A stretch of DNA of 11,802 bases from Tessaracoccus flavescens (GTDB taxonomy: Bacteria; Actinomycetota; Actinomycetes; Propionibacteriales; Propionibacteriaceae): contig DYZF01000031.1 of assembly GCA_020741375.1 (NCBI GenBank), positions 1-11,802 of the forward strand, in the 5' to 3' direction. The translations under genes and the position numbers were made by a program. Below the pieces are notes generated by a model. That model was not told the origin of the DNA. It saw nothing but the letters and a program-made list of their open reading frames with translations, and ran no database searches. Below, in pieces: positions 1 to 5,282 of the stretch (positions are counted from its first letter, which is position 1; each line of letters starts with the position of its first letter).

Positions 1-411
1 GGTCTCTTCAGCGCGACCACGAACTACCTCAGCCCGATCGCCAAGCTCAAGTTCCTCGACTGCGAGTTCGAGGAACGCCACGCGACGCTGCAACGGCTCA
101 ATCAGAGTGACCCGAAGGTCTGGTCGGATCATCGCCAGGGGGAGGCCAGGCAAGCCGGCACCGCTGCCGACGTCGGCCACCTCGACGCCCATGGGCACGG
201 CGTCGGCCAAGGCCACGGAGTTGGCGACGTGACGCTGCCACATCTTGTCGCCCTCGCGGGGGCCCATCAGTCCCCACTCGATACCGCGAGAAATCAATAT
301 ATCGACATATTGATTAAGTTCTTTAGCGGCTGAAGGATACCTCTCGGAAAGGATGCGGGCGGCAGACGCTTCCGCGTCGCCGCCCTCAACCAGACCAACC
401 TTCTCGGTCAC
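1..411 (-). CDS. rsmG: 16S rRNA (guanine-N7) methyltransferase RsmG, 5' part only
   Basis: RsmG (GidB) uses S-adenosylmethionine to methylate N7 of a guanine in the 530 loop of 16S rRNA (G527 in E. coli numbering); loss of the enzyme in other bacteria gives low-level streptomycin resistance. The window holds the first 137 codons, open to base 1; the C-terminal part lies outside. The Rossmann-fold SAM-binding motif VADVGSGAGLPGLPLAMIRP lies at residues 78-97, preceded by the family segment MWQRHVANS at 57-65 and followed by the acidic strand end LIEP at 103-106. The GTG start (409-411) overlaps the khpB stop in a 4-base GTGA overlap, and no strong Shine-Dalgarno sequence is visible, so translation is probably coupled to khpB. 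It is the last gene seen in the operon running leftward from rpmH; family synteny would place parA/parB beyond it. An A+T-rich palindrome with unusual codons lies at residues 33-40. Identification is very secure. Confidence 0.96.
   Translation of the reverse strand, partial: MTEKVGLVEGGDAEASAARILSERYPSAAKELNQYVDILISRGIEWGLMGPREGDKMWQRHVANSVALADAVPMGVEVADVGSGAGLPGLPLAMIRPDLRVTLIEPLQRRVAFLELAVEELELGDRAEVVRGRAEET
292..315. repeat. Perfect A+T-rich inverted repeat inside rsmG
   Basis: Two perfect 9-base arms, AATCAATAT (292-300) and ATATTGATT (307-315), are separated by ATCGAC. Only 6 of the 24 bases are G or C, in a gene otherwise clearly G+C-rich. On the coding strand this is codons 33-40 of rsmG (Asn-Gln-Tyr-Val-Asp-Ile-Leu-Ile), spelled with AAT, CAA, TAT, GAT, ATA, TTG and ATT, codons little used in the neighbouring genes. 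The dyad is large enough to be a dimeric regulator site or a nucleoid-protein site, but it could also be chance. It does not match the parS consensus or a DnaA box. Confidence 0.6.
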
Positions 412-875
412 TTGGTGCTAACCACCACGCGACGGTTCGGCGGCTCGCCCTCAGATTCGCTGAGCAGGCCAGCAGCGGCCACCTCGTCGTGCACGATCTT
501 GCGCTCGTACGCGTTGAGCGGCGCCATGCGCACCTGCTCGCCGGTCTCCTGGACCTCAGCGATGGCGTCCTTCGCGAGAGCGACGAGCTCAGCGCGACGG
601 CGGGCGCGGAATCCGGCGACGTCGACCATCAGACGCGACCGGTGACCGGTCTCCGTCATGACAACCAGACGGGCCAGCTCCTGCAGCGCGTCGAGCACTT
701 CGCCGTCCTTGCCGACCAGCAGCTCGGATTCAGTGTCGATCGCGACGAAGGCCCGGCCCTCGGACACGGAGTTCTCGATGTCGCCGTCGAGATCGGCGAT
801 GTCGAGGAGTTCCTCGAAGTAATCGGCGACCAGGTCGCCTTCGGCCATTAGCGCAGCGTCGTTTTCACTCGACAT
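408..875 (-). CDS. khpB: RNA-binding protein KhpB/Jag (KH and R3H domains, short form)
   Basis: KhpB (also Jag/EloR) is a cytoplasmic RNA-binding protein, best studied in pneumococcus where it pairs with KhpA and affects cell elongation and division; its role in this organism is inferred from the family. The 155-residue product has an acidic N-terminus, a KH domain at about residues 40-100 with the GxxG loop GKDG at 55-58, and an R3H domain at about 110-152. The R3H region carries R125-K-I-V-H129 and the signature SESEGEPPNRRVVV (139-152). It lacks the N-terminal Jag_N domain of firmicute homologues, the normal situation in actinobacteria. The ATG at 875 is chosen because an AGAGGGAG Shine-Dalgarno sequence (882-889) lies just upstream; Met10 is a less likely alternative. 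The gene sits 45 bases after yidC and overlaps rsmG by 4 bases, the conserved yidC-jag-rsmG order. Confidence 0.95.
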   Translation of the reverse strand: MSSENDAALMAEGDLVADYFEELLDIADLDGDIENSVSEGRAFVAIDTESELLVGKDGEVLDALQELARLVVMTETGHRSRLMVDVAGFRARRRAELVALAKDAIAEVQETGEQVRMAPLNAYERKIVHDEVAAAGLLSESEGEPPNRRVVVSTK

Positions 876-897
876 ATGCGTCTCCCTCTTGTTGCAA

Positions 898-913
898 CCC
901 CCAGCGGTGGGGG
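898..913 (-). other. Small G+C-rich stem-loop between yidC and khpB
   Basis: CCCCCA (898-903) and TGGGGG (908-913) form a perfect 6-bp stem with the 4-base loop GCGG. It fills the only real gap in the minus-strand operon (876-920), 8 bases from the Shine-Dalgarno sequence of khpB. No run of T follows on the transcribed strand, so an intrinsic terminator is unlikely; an mRNA processing or stability element is possible. Chance formation in G+C-rich DNA cannot be excluded. Confidence 0.4.
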
Positions 914-920
914 AGTGGTC

Positions 921-2036
921 TTAGTTCTTCTTCTTGCGCGCGGAGCGCGGCGCCTGACGCGGCTGCTGGCGCGTGACGACGCGTCGGCCGTCCTCACCGG
1001 TGCGCACGGTTTGGCGAGTCACCTGCTGGCGCACAACCTTCGGCGCTTCCGCCGTCGTTGCTTCGCCGTCGGCCGCTGCGGTGGCGGCGGGACGGATGTT
1101 GCGCGGGTTGGTGTTGGTCTTCTTGTTCTTGCGGCGCTTCTCGGCGCGCGCGTTCACGATGGCCTGCGGGTCCTTGCCCTTGGCGAGCATGCGCTCTTCC
1201 CAGTCGATGTAGGCCGGGGTGTTGGGCGCAGGGTTGTTGCGGATGAGCAGGCCCTGCTGAGCCATGGTCCACACGTTGGAGGTGAGCCAGTAGATGAGCA
1301 CACCGATCGGGATGACGACGGCGGACGCCGCGTACACGACCGGGAAGAAGTACAGCATCATCTTTTGCATCTGCGCGGCCTGGCCGACCTGCGACTCCGG
1401 CGGCATGTTCTTGCGCATCAGCTGCAGCTGAGTGACGAAGAAGACGCCCACCATGAGGATCACGAGGACGATGCCCACGATTTGGGTGGGGCCGAAGGAG
1501 TCCATCGGGAACAGGCGCGAGGCGAGCTTGGCGCCGAAGATGTCGGCGTTCTGCAGCGACGAGACGAGATCCGGGTTGTCCTTGAACCAGGCGCCGCGGA
1601 TGTTGCCCGACGACACACCCTCCAGCACGCGGAACAGCGCGAGGAAGATGGGCATCTGGAGCAGCAGCGGCAGGCAGGAGGCCATCGGGTTGACGCCCTC
1701 CTCCTGGTAAAGGCGCATCGTCTCTTGGCCAAGGCGCTCACGGTCTGCCCCGTACTTCTTTTGCAGCTCGGCGATCTTCGGCTGCAGCAGCTGCATGTTG
1801 CGCGCCGAGTTGATCTGCTTGACGAACAGCGGGATCAACAGCGTTCGGATGACGACGGTGAGCATCACGATCGCCAGCGTCCAGTTCCAGCCGGAATCAG
1901 CGCCCAGGAGCGGGGTGAACAGCCAGTGGAAGAACACCACCAGACCGGACACCACCCAGTACAGGGGCTGCATCATCGCGGACAGCACGCCCATGAAGCT
2001 GTCCCACAAGTTCAGGGAAATCAGCAGTTCGACCAC
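921..2036 (-). CDS. yidC: Membrane protein insertase YidC (Oxa1 family)
   Basis: YidC inserts and folds inner-membrane proteins, alone or with SecYEG. The 371-residue product has the five-helix Gram-positive architecture without the large periplasmic domain of proteobacterial YidC. Hydrophobic segments lie at about 24-45, 51-72, 117-139, 186-208 and 227-251. Arg64 in the second segment (VVIRTLLIPL, 61-70) corresponds to the conserved arginine of the hydrophilic substrate groove. A cytoplasmic hairpin with KIAELQKKYGADRERL (87-102) follows, and the tail (about 298-371) is very basic and low in complexity, as in actinobacterial ribosome-contacting forms. No lipobox is seen. The GTG start abuts the yidD TAA stop; GAGGTG six bases upstream of TAAGTG supports it, while Met15 has no good ribosome site. 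The gene is part of the rpmH-rnpA-yidD-yidC-khpB-rsmG operon. Confidence 0.97.
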   Translation of the reverse strand: MVELLISLNLWDSFMGVLSAMMQPLYWVVSGLVVFFHWLFTPLLGADSGWNWTLAIVMLTVVIRTLLIPLFVKQINSARNMQLLQPKIAELQKKYGADRERLGQETMRLYQEEGVNPMASCLPLLLQMPIFLALFRVLEGVSSGNIRGAWFKDNPDLVSSLQNADIFGAKLASRLFPMDSFGPTQIVGIVLVILMVGVFFVTQLQLMRKNMPPESQVGQAAQMQKMMLYFFPVVYAASAVVIPIGVLIYWLTSNVWTMAQQGLLIRNNPAPNTPAYIDWEERMLAKGKDPQAIVNARAEKRRKNKKTNTNPRNIRPAATAAADGEATTAEAPKVVRQQVTRQTVRTGEDGRRVVTRQQPRQAPRSARKKKN

Positions 2037-2300
2037 TTAAGACACCTCAGTCGTCAGTTGTTCCGCCCAGGCTGTGGCCTCGGCGGTACCAGGTACATAG
2101 TCGACGCCGCCCATTGACCACGGATGGCAACGGACGAGTCGTCGGGTGAGCAGCGCCACTCCCTTGAGCGCGCCGTGAGTTTCCAGCGCCTTCAGGCCGT
2201 AGGCCGAGCACGTTGGATGGAATTTGCAGACATCGCCGTACACCGGCGACACCACCGCGCGCCAGCCCTTGACGAACCAGATCAGCGGATACTTCAGCAT
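2037..2300 (-). CDS. yidD: Membrane protein insertion efficiency factor YidD
   Basis: YidD is a small membrane-associated protein that helps YidC-dependent and Sec-dependent insertion; in E. coli its loss mildly impairs insertion. The 87-residue product shows the whole family signature: an amphipathic N-terminus (LIWFVKGWRAVVSPV, 6-20), CKFHPTCSAYG with Cys25 and Cys31 (25-35), and RCHPWSMGGVDYVP with Cys58 (57-70). The ATG at 2300 overlaps the rnpA stop by 7 bases, and an AAGGCGG-like ribosome site lies just upstream, within the end of rnpA. The stop is directly followed by the yidC start, so rnpA, yidD and yidC are likely translated together. It appears intact and of normal family length. 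Confidence 0.96.
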   Translation of the reverse strand: MLKYPLIWFVKGWRAVVSPVYGDVCKFHPTCSAYGLKALETHGALKGVALLTRRLVRCHPWSMGGVDYVPGTAEATAWAEQLTTEVS

Positions 2301-2638
2301 GCTGCCGCCTTGCGGAAAGCTCTCGCCCAGGCGTCGCGGAGGTCATCGGCGAGGCGCTCCGGCTGCGCTGCGGCAGCGGGCAGTGCCCTGACGACGACGT
2401 CGGCAGTTGCGGGGGCGTTGAGAGCGGCCACCAGATGGCGCAGCCGACGCTTGACCCGGTTACGGGTCACGGCGTTTCCAACTTTCTTGGAGACAACAAA
2501 ACCCACCCGGGTGAACTCGGGTGGATCTTGAAGGGTGCGAACGTGCACCACGACGGTCGGTGTCGCTGCTCGCGTGCCTTGACGGACGGTGAAGCCGAAG
2601 TCGCTGGGCCTTTTCAGGCGCTGCGGCTGTGGCAGCAC
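2294..2638 (-). CDS. rnpA: Ribonuclease P protein component RnpA (C5 protein)
   Basis: RnpA is the protein subunit that helps the catalytic RNase P RNA bind and cleave the 5' leader of precursor tRNAs. The 114-residue product begins LPQPQRLKRPSDFGFTVRQG, the usual N-terminal strand with aromatic residues at 14 and 16. It carries the basic family motif TRNRVKRRLRHL (58-69), preceded by VGFVVSKKVGNAV (45-57). The C-terminal tail is Ala-rich and variable. The start is the GTG at 2636-2638, 14 bases after the rpmH stop. The ribosome site is weak, so its translation may depend on rpmH. The 3' end overlaps yidD by 7 bases. The rnpA RNA partner (rnpB) is not in this window. Confidence 0.96.
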   Translation of the reverse strand: MLPQPQRLKRPSDFGFTVRQGTRAATPTVVVHVRTLQDPPEFTRVGFVVSKKVGNAVTRNRVKRRLRHLVAALNAPATADVVVRALPAAAAQPERLADDLRDAWARAFRKAAAC

Positions 2639-2652
2639 GGTCGCGACAGGCC

Positions 2653-2790
2653 TCAGGCCGACAGCTCGACGCGGCCCTTGCGGCGACGGGCGCTCAGGAT
2701 GGCGCGGCCGGCGCGGGTACGCATGCGGGTGCGGAAGCCGTGGGTGCGGCTGCGACGACGGTTGCTCGGCTGGAACGTGCGCTTGCTCAT
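2653..2790 (-). CDS. rpmH: 50S ribosomal protein L34
   Basis: L34 is a tiny, very basic protein of the large ribosomal subunit. The 45-residue product begins [19 protein letters not shown] and continues with [17 protein letters not shown] (24-40), the complete family signature at the usual length. The ATG start (2788-2790) is preceded by GAGGGAG at good spacing. It is the first gene of the leftward operon and lies next to the dnaA promoter region on the opposite strand, the classic rpmH/dnaA divergent arrangement at bacterial origins. A DnaA box and a small hairpin lie in its leader, so DnaA could influence this operon. Confidence 0.98.
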   Translation of the reverse strand: MSKRTFQPSNRRRSRTHGFRTRMRTRAGRAILSARRRKGRVELSA

Positions 2791-2813
2791 GGGATTACTC
2801 CCTCAATTTCGTG

Positions 2814-2822
2814 TGTGGACAA
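2814..2822 (-). promoter_or_regulatory. DnaA box (TTGTCCACA) upstream of rpmH
   Basis: The minus strand reads TTGTCCACA, an exact match to the actinobacterial (Streptomyces-type) DnaA box pattern YYRTCCACA. It lies 24 bases upstream of the rpmH start, probably inside the rpmH leader, and borders the 2823-2840 hairpin. Confidence 0.75.
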
Positions 2823-2840
2823 CTGCCCAGGCTTGGGCAG
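2823..2840. other. Perfect 7-bp hairpin next to the rpmH-proximal DnaA box
   Basis: CTGCCCA (2823-2829) and TGGGCAG (2834-2840) form a perfect stem around the 4-base loop GGCT, directly adjoining the DnaA box at 2814-2822. In rpmH mRNA it would be a leader stem-loop upstream of the ribosome site. No T-run follows in the rpmH direction. Its function is unknown. Confidence 0.45.
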
Positions 2841-2872
2841 GGGGAAGTGGCCGCCTCGATGGCGACTGGTCA

Positions 2873-2902
2873 ACGATACGTGGGAAACCCCCGGTTAGCC
2901 AA
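2873..2902 (-). promoter_or_regulatory. Possible promoter of the rpmH operon
   Basis: On the minus strand TTGGCT (2897-2902) and TATCGT (2873-2878) are separated by 18 bases, each matching four of six positions of the sigma-70-type consensus. Transcription would start about 75 bases upstream of the rpmH ATG and include the DnaA box and hairpin. This is the best candidate seen in the spacer, but the match is weak. Confidence 0.3.
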
Positions 2903-3033
2903 ACCCGCGCGACCGTAGCCGGACAACTAAGCAAATTACACTCATGTAGTCCAGCCGACACGCCGTGCAAAACGCCGAATCAGGTTGCGCCGCATGCTGC
3001 GGGCGACTACGTTCAGTGTCCTGCCTTTCCGGC

Positions 3034-3042
3034 TTGTCCACA
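3034..3042 (+). promoter_or_regulatory. DnaA box (TTGTCCACA) upstream of dnaA
   Basis: Exact TTGTCCACA, matching the actinobacterial pattern, 101 bases upstream of the dnaA start. Together with the opposing box at 3087-3095 it probably mediates autoregulation of dnaA. Confidence 0.75.
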
Positions 3043-3086
3043 GGAGTGCCCGGTTAGCGCGTGGCCTAGGAAGAGTTATACCCTCT

Positions 3087-3095
3087 TGTGGATAA
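3087..3095 (-). promoter_or_regulatory. Perfect DnaA box (TTATCCACA) upstream of dnaA
   Basis: The minus strand reads TTATCCACA, the strongest classical DnaA box. It lies 48 bases upstream of the dnaA start, where bound DnaA could block or modulate the dnaA promoter. It faces the 3034-3042 box in inverted orientation. Confidence 0.85.
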
Positions 3096-3143
3096 CTCCG
3101 TGTATATGTAGACAAAGGCGCTAGTCGTCGGGAAGTAGGTGGG

Positions 3144-4508
3144 GTGAGCGAATCACTGATGCCGGACCTGGCGGGCCTGTGGGACGACGTCATCGCCTCG
3201 TCCGAAGTGCACACCCGAGGCTGGCTCCGTCGCACCAAGCCCTTCTCCATGCACGGCAGCACCCTGATGCTCGCCGTCGGCGACGAAACCACGCGCGAAC
3301 GCATCGAAACCAAGCTCCGCCCCCAGATCGAGGACAAGCTCAGCGAACTCTGCGGCCAATCCACCCACCTCGCGGTGATGATCAGCCCCGAGCTGGTTCC
3401 AGATCCGGGAGAGGTTGCACCTCCGGCCGCCGCTGAAGAGGCTGCGCCCGAGCCGATGCTCGCGTCGTCGCGCCCCCGTCAGCAGGAAACCAGGCTGAAT
3501 CCCCGCTACACGTTCGAGTCGTTCGTCGCTGGTTCGTCCAACCGCTTCGCGCACGCCGCGGCCGCCGCCGTCGCCGAGACGCCCGGCAAGTCCTACAACC
3601 CGTTGATGATCTACGGCCCGTCCGGGTTGGGCAAGACGCACCTGCTGCACGCCATCGGCCACTACGTGCAGAACTACTACGAGAATCTCCGCGTGAAGTA
3701 CGTCTCGACGGAGGAACTCACCAACGACTTCATCAACGCCATCCAGTCGAACCGCACGGCCGAGTTCCGCTCGTCGTACCGCGACATCGACGTCCTGCTC
3801 GTCGACGACATCCAGTTCCTGGAGTCGAAGATCCAGACGCAGGAGGAGTTTTTCCACACCTTCAACACGCTGCACAACGCGCAGAAGCAGATCGTGATGA
3901 CCTCCGACCGACCGCCGAAGCTGCTGGAGGCGCTGGAGCCTCGCCTGCGGTCGCGGTTCGAGTGGGGTCTGATGACCGACATCCAGCCGCCAGACCTCGA
4001 GACGCGCATCGCGATTCTGCGGAAGAAGGTGGCGTCGCAACGGCTGACGGCCGGCACTCAGGTCCTGGAGCTCATCGCGTCGCGCATCCCCACGAACATT
4101 CGTGAGTTGGAGGGCGCGCTGACGCGGGTCGCGGCTTTGGCGAGCCTGAACCAGCAGGAGATGACGCTGGCGCTCACGGAGGAAGTGCTCAACGACCTCA
4201 TGCCTGACGATTCGTCGCCGGTCGACGCCCAGACGATCATGGACGCGGCAGCCCGGTACTTCGACATTTCGCTCGACGAGCTGACCAGCGCCAGCCGCGT
4301 CGCGCACATTGCCCAGGCCCGGCAGGTTGCGATGTACCTGTGCCGTGAGCTGACTGAGCTGTCGCTGCCGAAGATCGGTGCGAAGTTCGGCGGTCGCGAT
4401 CACTCGACGGTGCTGCACGCGGTTCGCAAAATCAACGAGCGGATGGGCGTGGATCGCACGGTCTTCAACCAGGTCACGGAGTTGACCAACCAGATCAAGC
4501 AGTCCTGA
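3144..4508 (+). CDS. dnaA: Chromosomal replication initiator protein DnaA
   Basis: DnaA binds DnaA boxes, forms an ATP-dependent filament at oriC, melts the origin and recruits the helicase. The 454-residue product has domain I at about 1-86 and a short acidic, Pro/Ala-rich linker (about 87-115). The AAA+ domain (about 118-345) shows Walker A GPSGLGKT (158-165), Walker B LLVDDIQF (218-225), sensor I VMTSDRPP (251-258), the arginine-finger segment EPRLRSRF (265-272) and sensor II around Arg320 ([10 protein letters not shown]). The DNA-binding domain IV (about 358-454) carries the DnaA signature [16 protein letters not shown] (411-426). The linker is much shorter than in Streptomyces DnaA. The GTG at 3144 has an AGGTGGG stretch close upstream; Met6 is an alternative start, but domain I length favours GTG. 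DnaA boxes upstream suggest autoregulation. dnaN does not follow directly; an ABC transporter operon intervenes. Confidence 0.98.
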   Translation: MSESLMPDLAGLWDDVIASSEVHTRGWLRRTKPFSMHGSTLMLAVGDETTRERIETKLRPQIEDKLSELCGQSTHLAVMISPELVPDPGEVAPPAAAEEAAPEPMLASSRPRQQETRLNPRYTFESFVAGSSNRFAHAAAAAVAETPGKSYNPLMIYGPSGLGKTHLLHAIGHYVQNYYENLRVKYVSTEELTNDFINAIQSNRTAEFRSSYRDIDVLLVDDIQFLESKIQTQEEFFHTFNTLHNAQKQIVMTSDRPPKLLEALEPRLRSRFEWGLMTDIQPPDLETRIAILRKKVASQRLTAGTQVLELIASRIPTNIRELEGALTRVAALASLNQQEMTLALTEEVLNDLMPDDSSPVDAQTIMDAAARYFDISLDELTSASRVAHIAQARQVAMYLCRELTELSLPKIGAKFGGRDHSTVLHAVRKINERMGVDRTVFNQVTELTNQIKQS

Positions 4509-4558
4509 CAAGCGGTTTCGGGTTTTACTCGACGGTGTAAGCAAGTGCTTGCCCACCT

Positions 4559-4583
4559 GTGGCGACGGCAATCCAACCGCCAC
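4559..4583 (+). terminator. Weak stem-loop, possible dnaA terminator
   Basis: GTGGCG (4559-4564) can pair with CGCCAC (4578-4583) around a 13-base loop, 50 bases after the dnaA stop, followed by GTTTACT. The stem is short and the T-run poor, so it may only be an mRNA 3'-end structure. The larger hairpin at 4616-4722 is an alternative end point. Confidence 0.25.
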
Positions 4584-4615
4584 GTTTACTGCTCAAGCCA
4601 AGACGCCGTCGGTCT

Positions 4616-4722
4616 GGGCTGGGAGGGGAATGAGCAATTAGATCGGCTCATTGGTCCGACACGCCGAGAATGCAGCCTCTTACGGGCAATGAACCCATCT
4701 AATTGCTCATTCCCCTCAGCCC
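4616..4722. repeat. Large near-palindromic hairpin element (MITE-like or origin structure)
   Basis: Two perfect 21-base inverted arms lie at 4623-4643 and 4697-4717; the left arm contains GGGAATGAGCAATTAGAT. Outward, GGGCTG (4616-4621) pairs with CAGCCC (4717-4722) if a short bulge is allowed. Inward, after four positions with two mismatches, TCATTG (4648-4653) pairs with CAATGA (4687-4692). About 30 base pairs thus form around a loop of roughly 27 bases. The left arm also holds its own inverted repeat, AATGAGC (4629-4635) and GCTCATT (4646-4652), so alternative folds exist. No transposase gene, obvious target-site duplication or T-run is visible. It lies 108 bases downstream of dnaA. It may be a non-autonomous mobile repeat, a cruciform or regulatory element of the origin, or the end structure of dnaA mRNA; the sequence does not decide. 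Confidence 0.75.
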
Positions 4723-4874
4723 GGGCCATCGCGGCGGGGCCGGGTACGGTACACCCCAGAGCCAGGTGGTGCCGTTCGCCGAGCTGGAGCTCGATTCCGG
4801 TTTTGTCGAGGGCCTCGTTCCCGGACAAACGCACAAGGCTGGGGAAGGACTTGTGATTCCCCTGCTCACGGAGG

Positions 4875-4883
4875 TGTGGATAA
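4875..4883 (-). promoter_or_regulatory. Perfect DnaA box (TTATCCACA) in the oriC candidate
   Basis: The plus strand reads TGTGGATAA, so the minus strand carries the perfect box TTATCCACA. It opens the box cluster downstream of dnaA and faces the opposite way from the 4986-4994 box. Confidence 0.85.
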
Positions 4884-4898
4884 CTTTCCACCCTCGAA

Positions 4899-4940
4899 CC
4901 CTCCACAGCTTCCAAAGTTGTAATTTTGATGTGCTCCACA
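4899..4940 (+). promoter_or_regulatory. Degenerate DnaA-box-like sites flanking an A+T-rich patch
   Basis: CCCTCCACA (4899-4907, one mismatch to YYRTCCACA) and TGCTCCACA (4932-4940, two mismatches) keep the TCCACA core. Between them lies an A+T-rich patch (4911-4930, containing GTTGTAATTTTGAT). Low-affinity boxes of this kind are common in actinobacterial origins, but each one alone is weak evidence. Confidence 0.4.
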
Positions 4941-4985
4941 GCTTGCGCACATCCGCGACTTCGAGCTGGCTACGGCCAACAGCAG

Positions 4986-5003
4986 TTATCCACAGAATCC
5001 ACA
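4986..5003 (+). promoter_or_regulatory. Tandem DnaA boxes: perfect TTATCCACA followed by GAATCCACA
   Basis: TTATCCACA (4986-4994) is perfect and is immediately followed by GAATCCACA (4995-5003), which keeps ATCCACA. The direct tandem sits at the left edge of the A+T-rich segment at 5008-5040, the usual place from which DnaA loads onto single-stranded DNA. Confidence 0.8.
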
Positions 5004-5007
5004 GGCG

Positions 5008-5040
5008 TGATGACTAAGACTGATAAGTAATTACAAGAAG
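5008..5040. other. Candidate DNA unwinding element
   Basis: Only 10 of these 33 bases are G or C, a sharp dip in G+C-rich surroundings. It begins four bases after the tandem DnaA boxes and contains the palindrome GTAATTAC (5027-5034). A box pair followed by an A+T-rich tract is the usual layout of a bacterial origin unwinding site. Duplex stability across the rest of the region was not computed. Confidence 0.5.
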
Positions 5041-5168
5041 ACCCTCAAAGTCACGGATGTGGGGAACCTCTCGAAACAGTGCTGAGCACGCCTCGTTGCT
5101 CGGACAGGAGAACTCGTCGCAAAGAGGTCCGGCACCAACAGAATCACAACTATCAGCCAGGAGATGCG

Positions 5169-5282
5169 GTGCGCGTCGCGCAGCGTCTGCTTGACGACGC
5201 GGAACTCGTGCGATTCGCGGCCGAGCGACTGCTCGCCGTCGCCGATTTTCGTCGAACCCCGCTGCTACCGTGGGGGAGGTGA
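5169..5282 (+). CDS. Small ORF (37 codons) coupled to the ABC transporter ATPase gene
   Basis: I do not recognise this product. The predicted peptide starts MRVAQRLLDDAELVRFAAER and ends TPLLPWGR; it is Leu/Ala/Arg-rich and probably helical over about residues 3-27, without a signal peptide or membrane segment. Two features suggest real translation. A clean AGGAG Shine-Dalgarno sequence (5159-5163) lies five bases before the GTG start, and its TGA stop overlaps the likely GTG start of the ATPase gene as GTGA (5279-5282). Third codon positions are mostly G or C. The same frame is open upstream to a GTG at 5079, without a good ribosome site there. It could be a leader peptide that controls translation of the transporter, a small functional protein, or the remnant of a longer gene. 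Confidence 0.45.
   Translation: MRVAQRLLDDAELVRFAAERLLAVADFRRTPLLPWGR

Larger units (their letters stand above)
2791..3143. other. rpmH-dnaA intergenic region: divergent promoters and origin-associated DnaA boxes
   Basis: This 353-base spacer separates the divergent rpmH and dnaA genes. It has no credible coding sequence and holds three good DnaA boxes (2814-2822, 3034-3042, 3087-3095), a hairpin (2823-2840) and a weak rpmH promoter candidate. Short A+T-rich patches at 3076-3080 (TTATA) and 3101-3110 (TGTATATGTA) could belong to dnaA promoters, but I found no convincing -35/-10 pair. DnaA boxes in a dnaA promoter region usually mean autoregulation, and they may also add to origin function. 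Confidence 0.7.
4509..5168. other. Probable oriC core: non-coding region downstream of dnaA
   Basis: No convincing gene occupies these 660 bases. From left to right it holds a weak stem-loop that may end dnaA transcription (4559-4583), a large near-palindromic hairpin element (4616-4722), a stretch without recognisable signals (about 4723-4860), a cluster of DnaA boxes (perfect at 4875-4883 and 4986-4994, degenerate at 4899-4907, 4932-4940 and 4995-5003), an A+T-rich segment (5008-5040) and a non-coding lead into the small ORF at 5169. The position next to dnaA, the boxes and the outward orientation of all flanking genes make this the best oriC candidate in the window. Confidence 0.8.

Noticed and set aside
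292..315. Possible parS or DnaA site for the rsmG palindrome
   Set aside because: It does not match GTTTCACGTGAAAC or YYRTCCACA, so it is reported only as an unexplained palindrome. I saw no parS consensus elsewhere in the window.
3076..3110. dnaA promoter from TTATAC or TATATG patches
   Set aside because: No acceptable -35 hexamer at 16-18 bases for any of them; assignment would be guesswork, so only noted under the intergenic region.
4541..4552. GCAAG-TG-CTTGC mini-palindrome after the dnaA stop
   Set aside because: Stem of 5 bp with a 2-base loop, too small to fold stably and without a T-run; not counted as a terminator.
3153..4583. 476-codon minus-strand frame opposite dnaA
   Set aside because: Long antisense frame caused by high G+C third positions of dnaA; composition (Arg, Val, His, Gln-rich) is typical of shadows and dnaA is unmistakable on the other strand. 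The frames opposite yidC, the permease, dnaN and gnd were dismissed for the same reason.
4586..4939. 117-codon open frame on the minus strand downstream of dnaA
   Set aside because: It runs through the large inverted repeat and a perfect DnaA box, resembles no family I know, and the same repeat is also open on the plus strand (both strands give NEQLD and NCSFPS), as expected from the palindrome rather than from a gene.
4703..5017. 104-codon open frame on the plus strand across the oriC candidate
   Set aside because: It spans two perfect DnaA boxes and the A+T-rich patch, lacks a ribosome site, and its residues after about 40 are the translation of the box cluster (VIHRIHRR from tandem boxes). 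Non-coding origin DNA explains it better.
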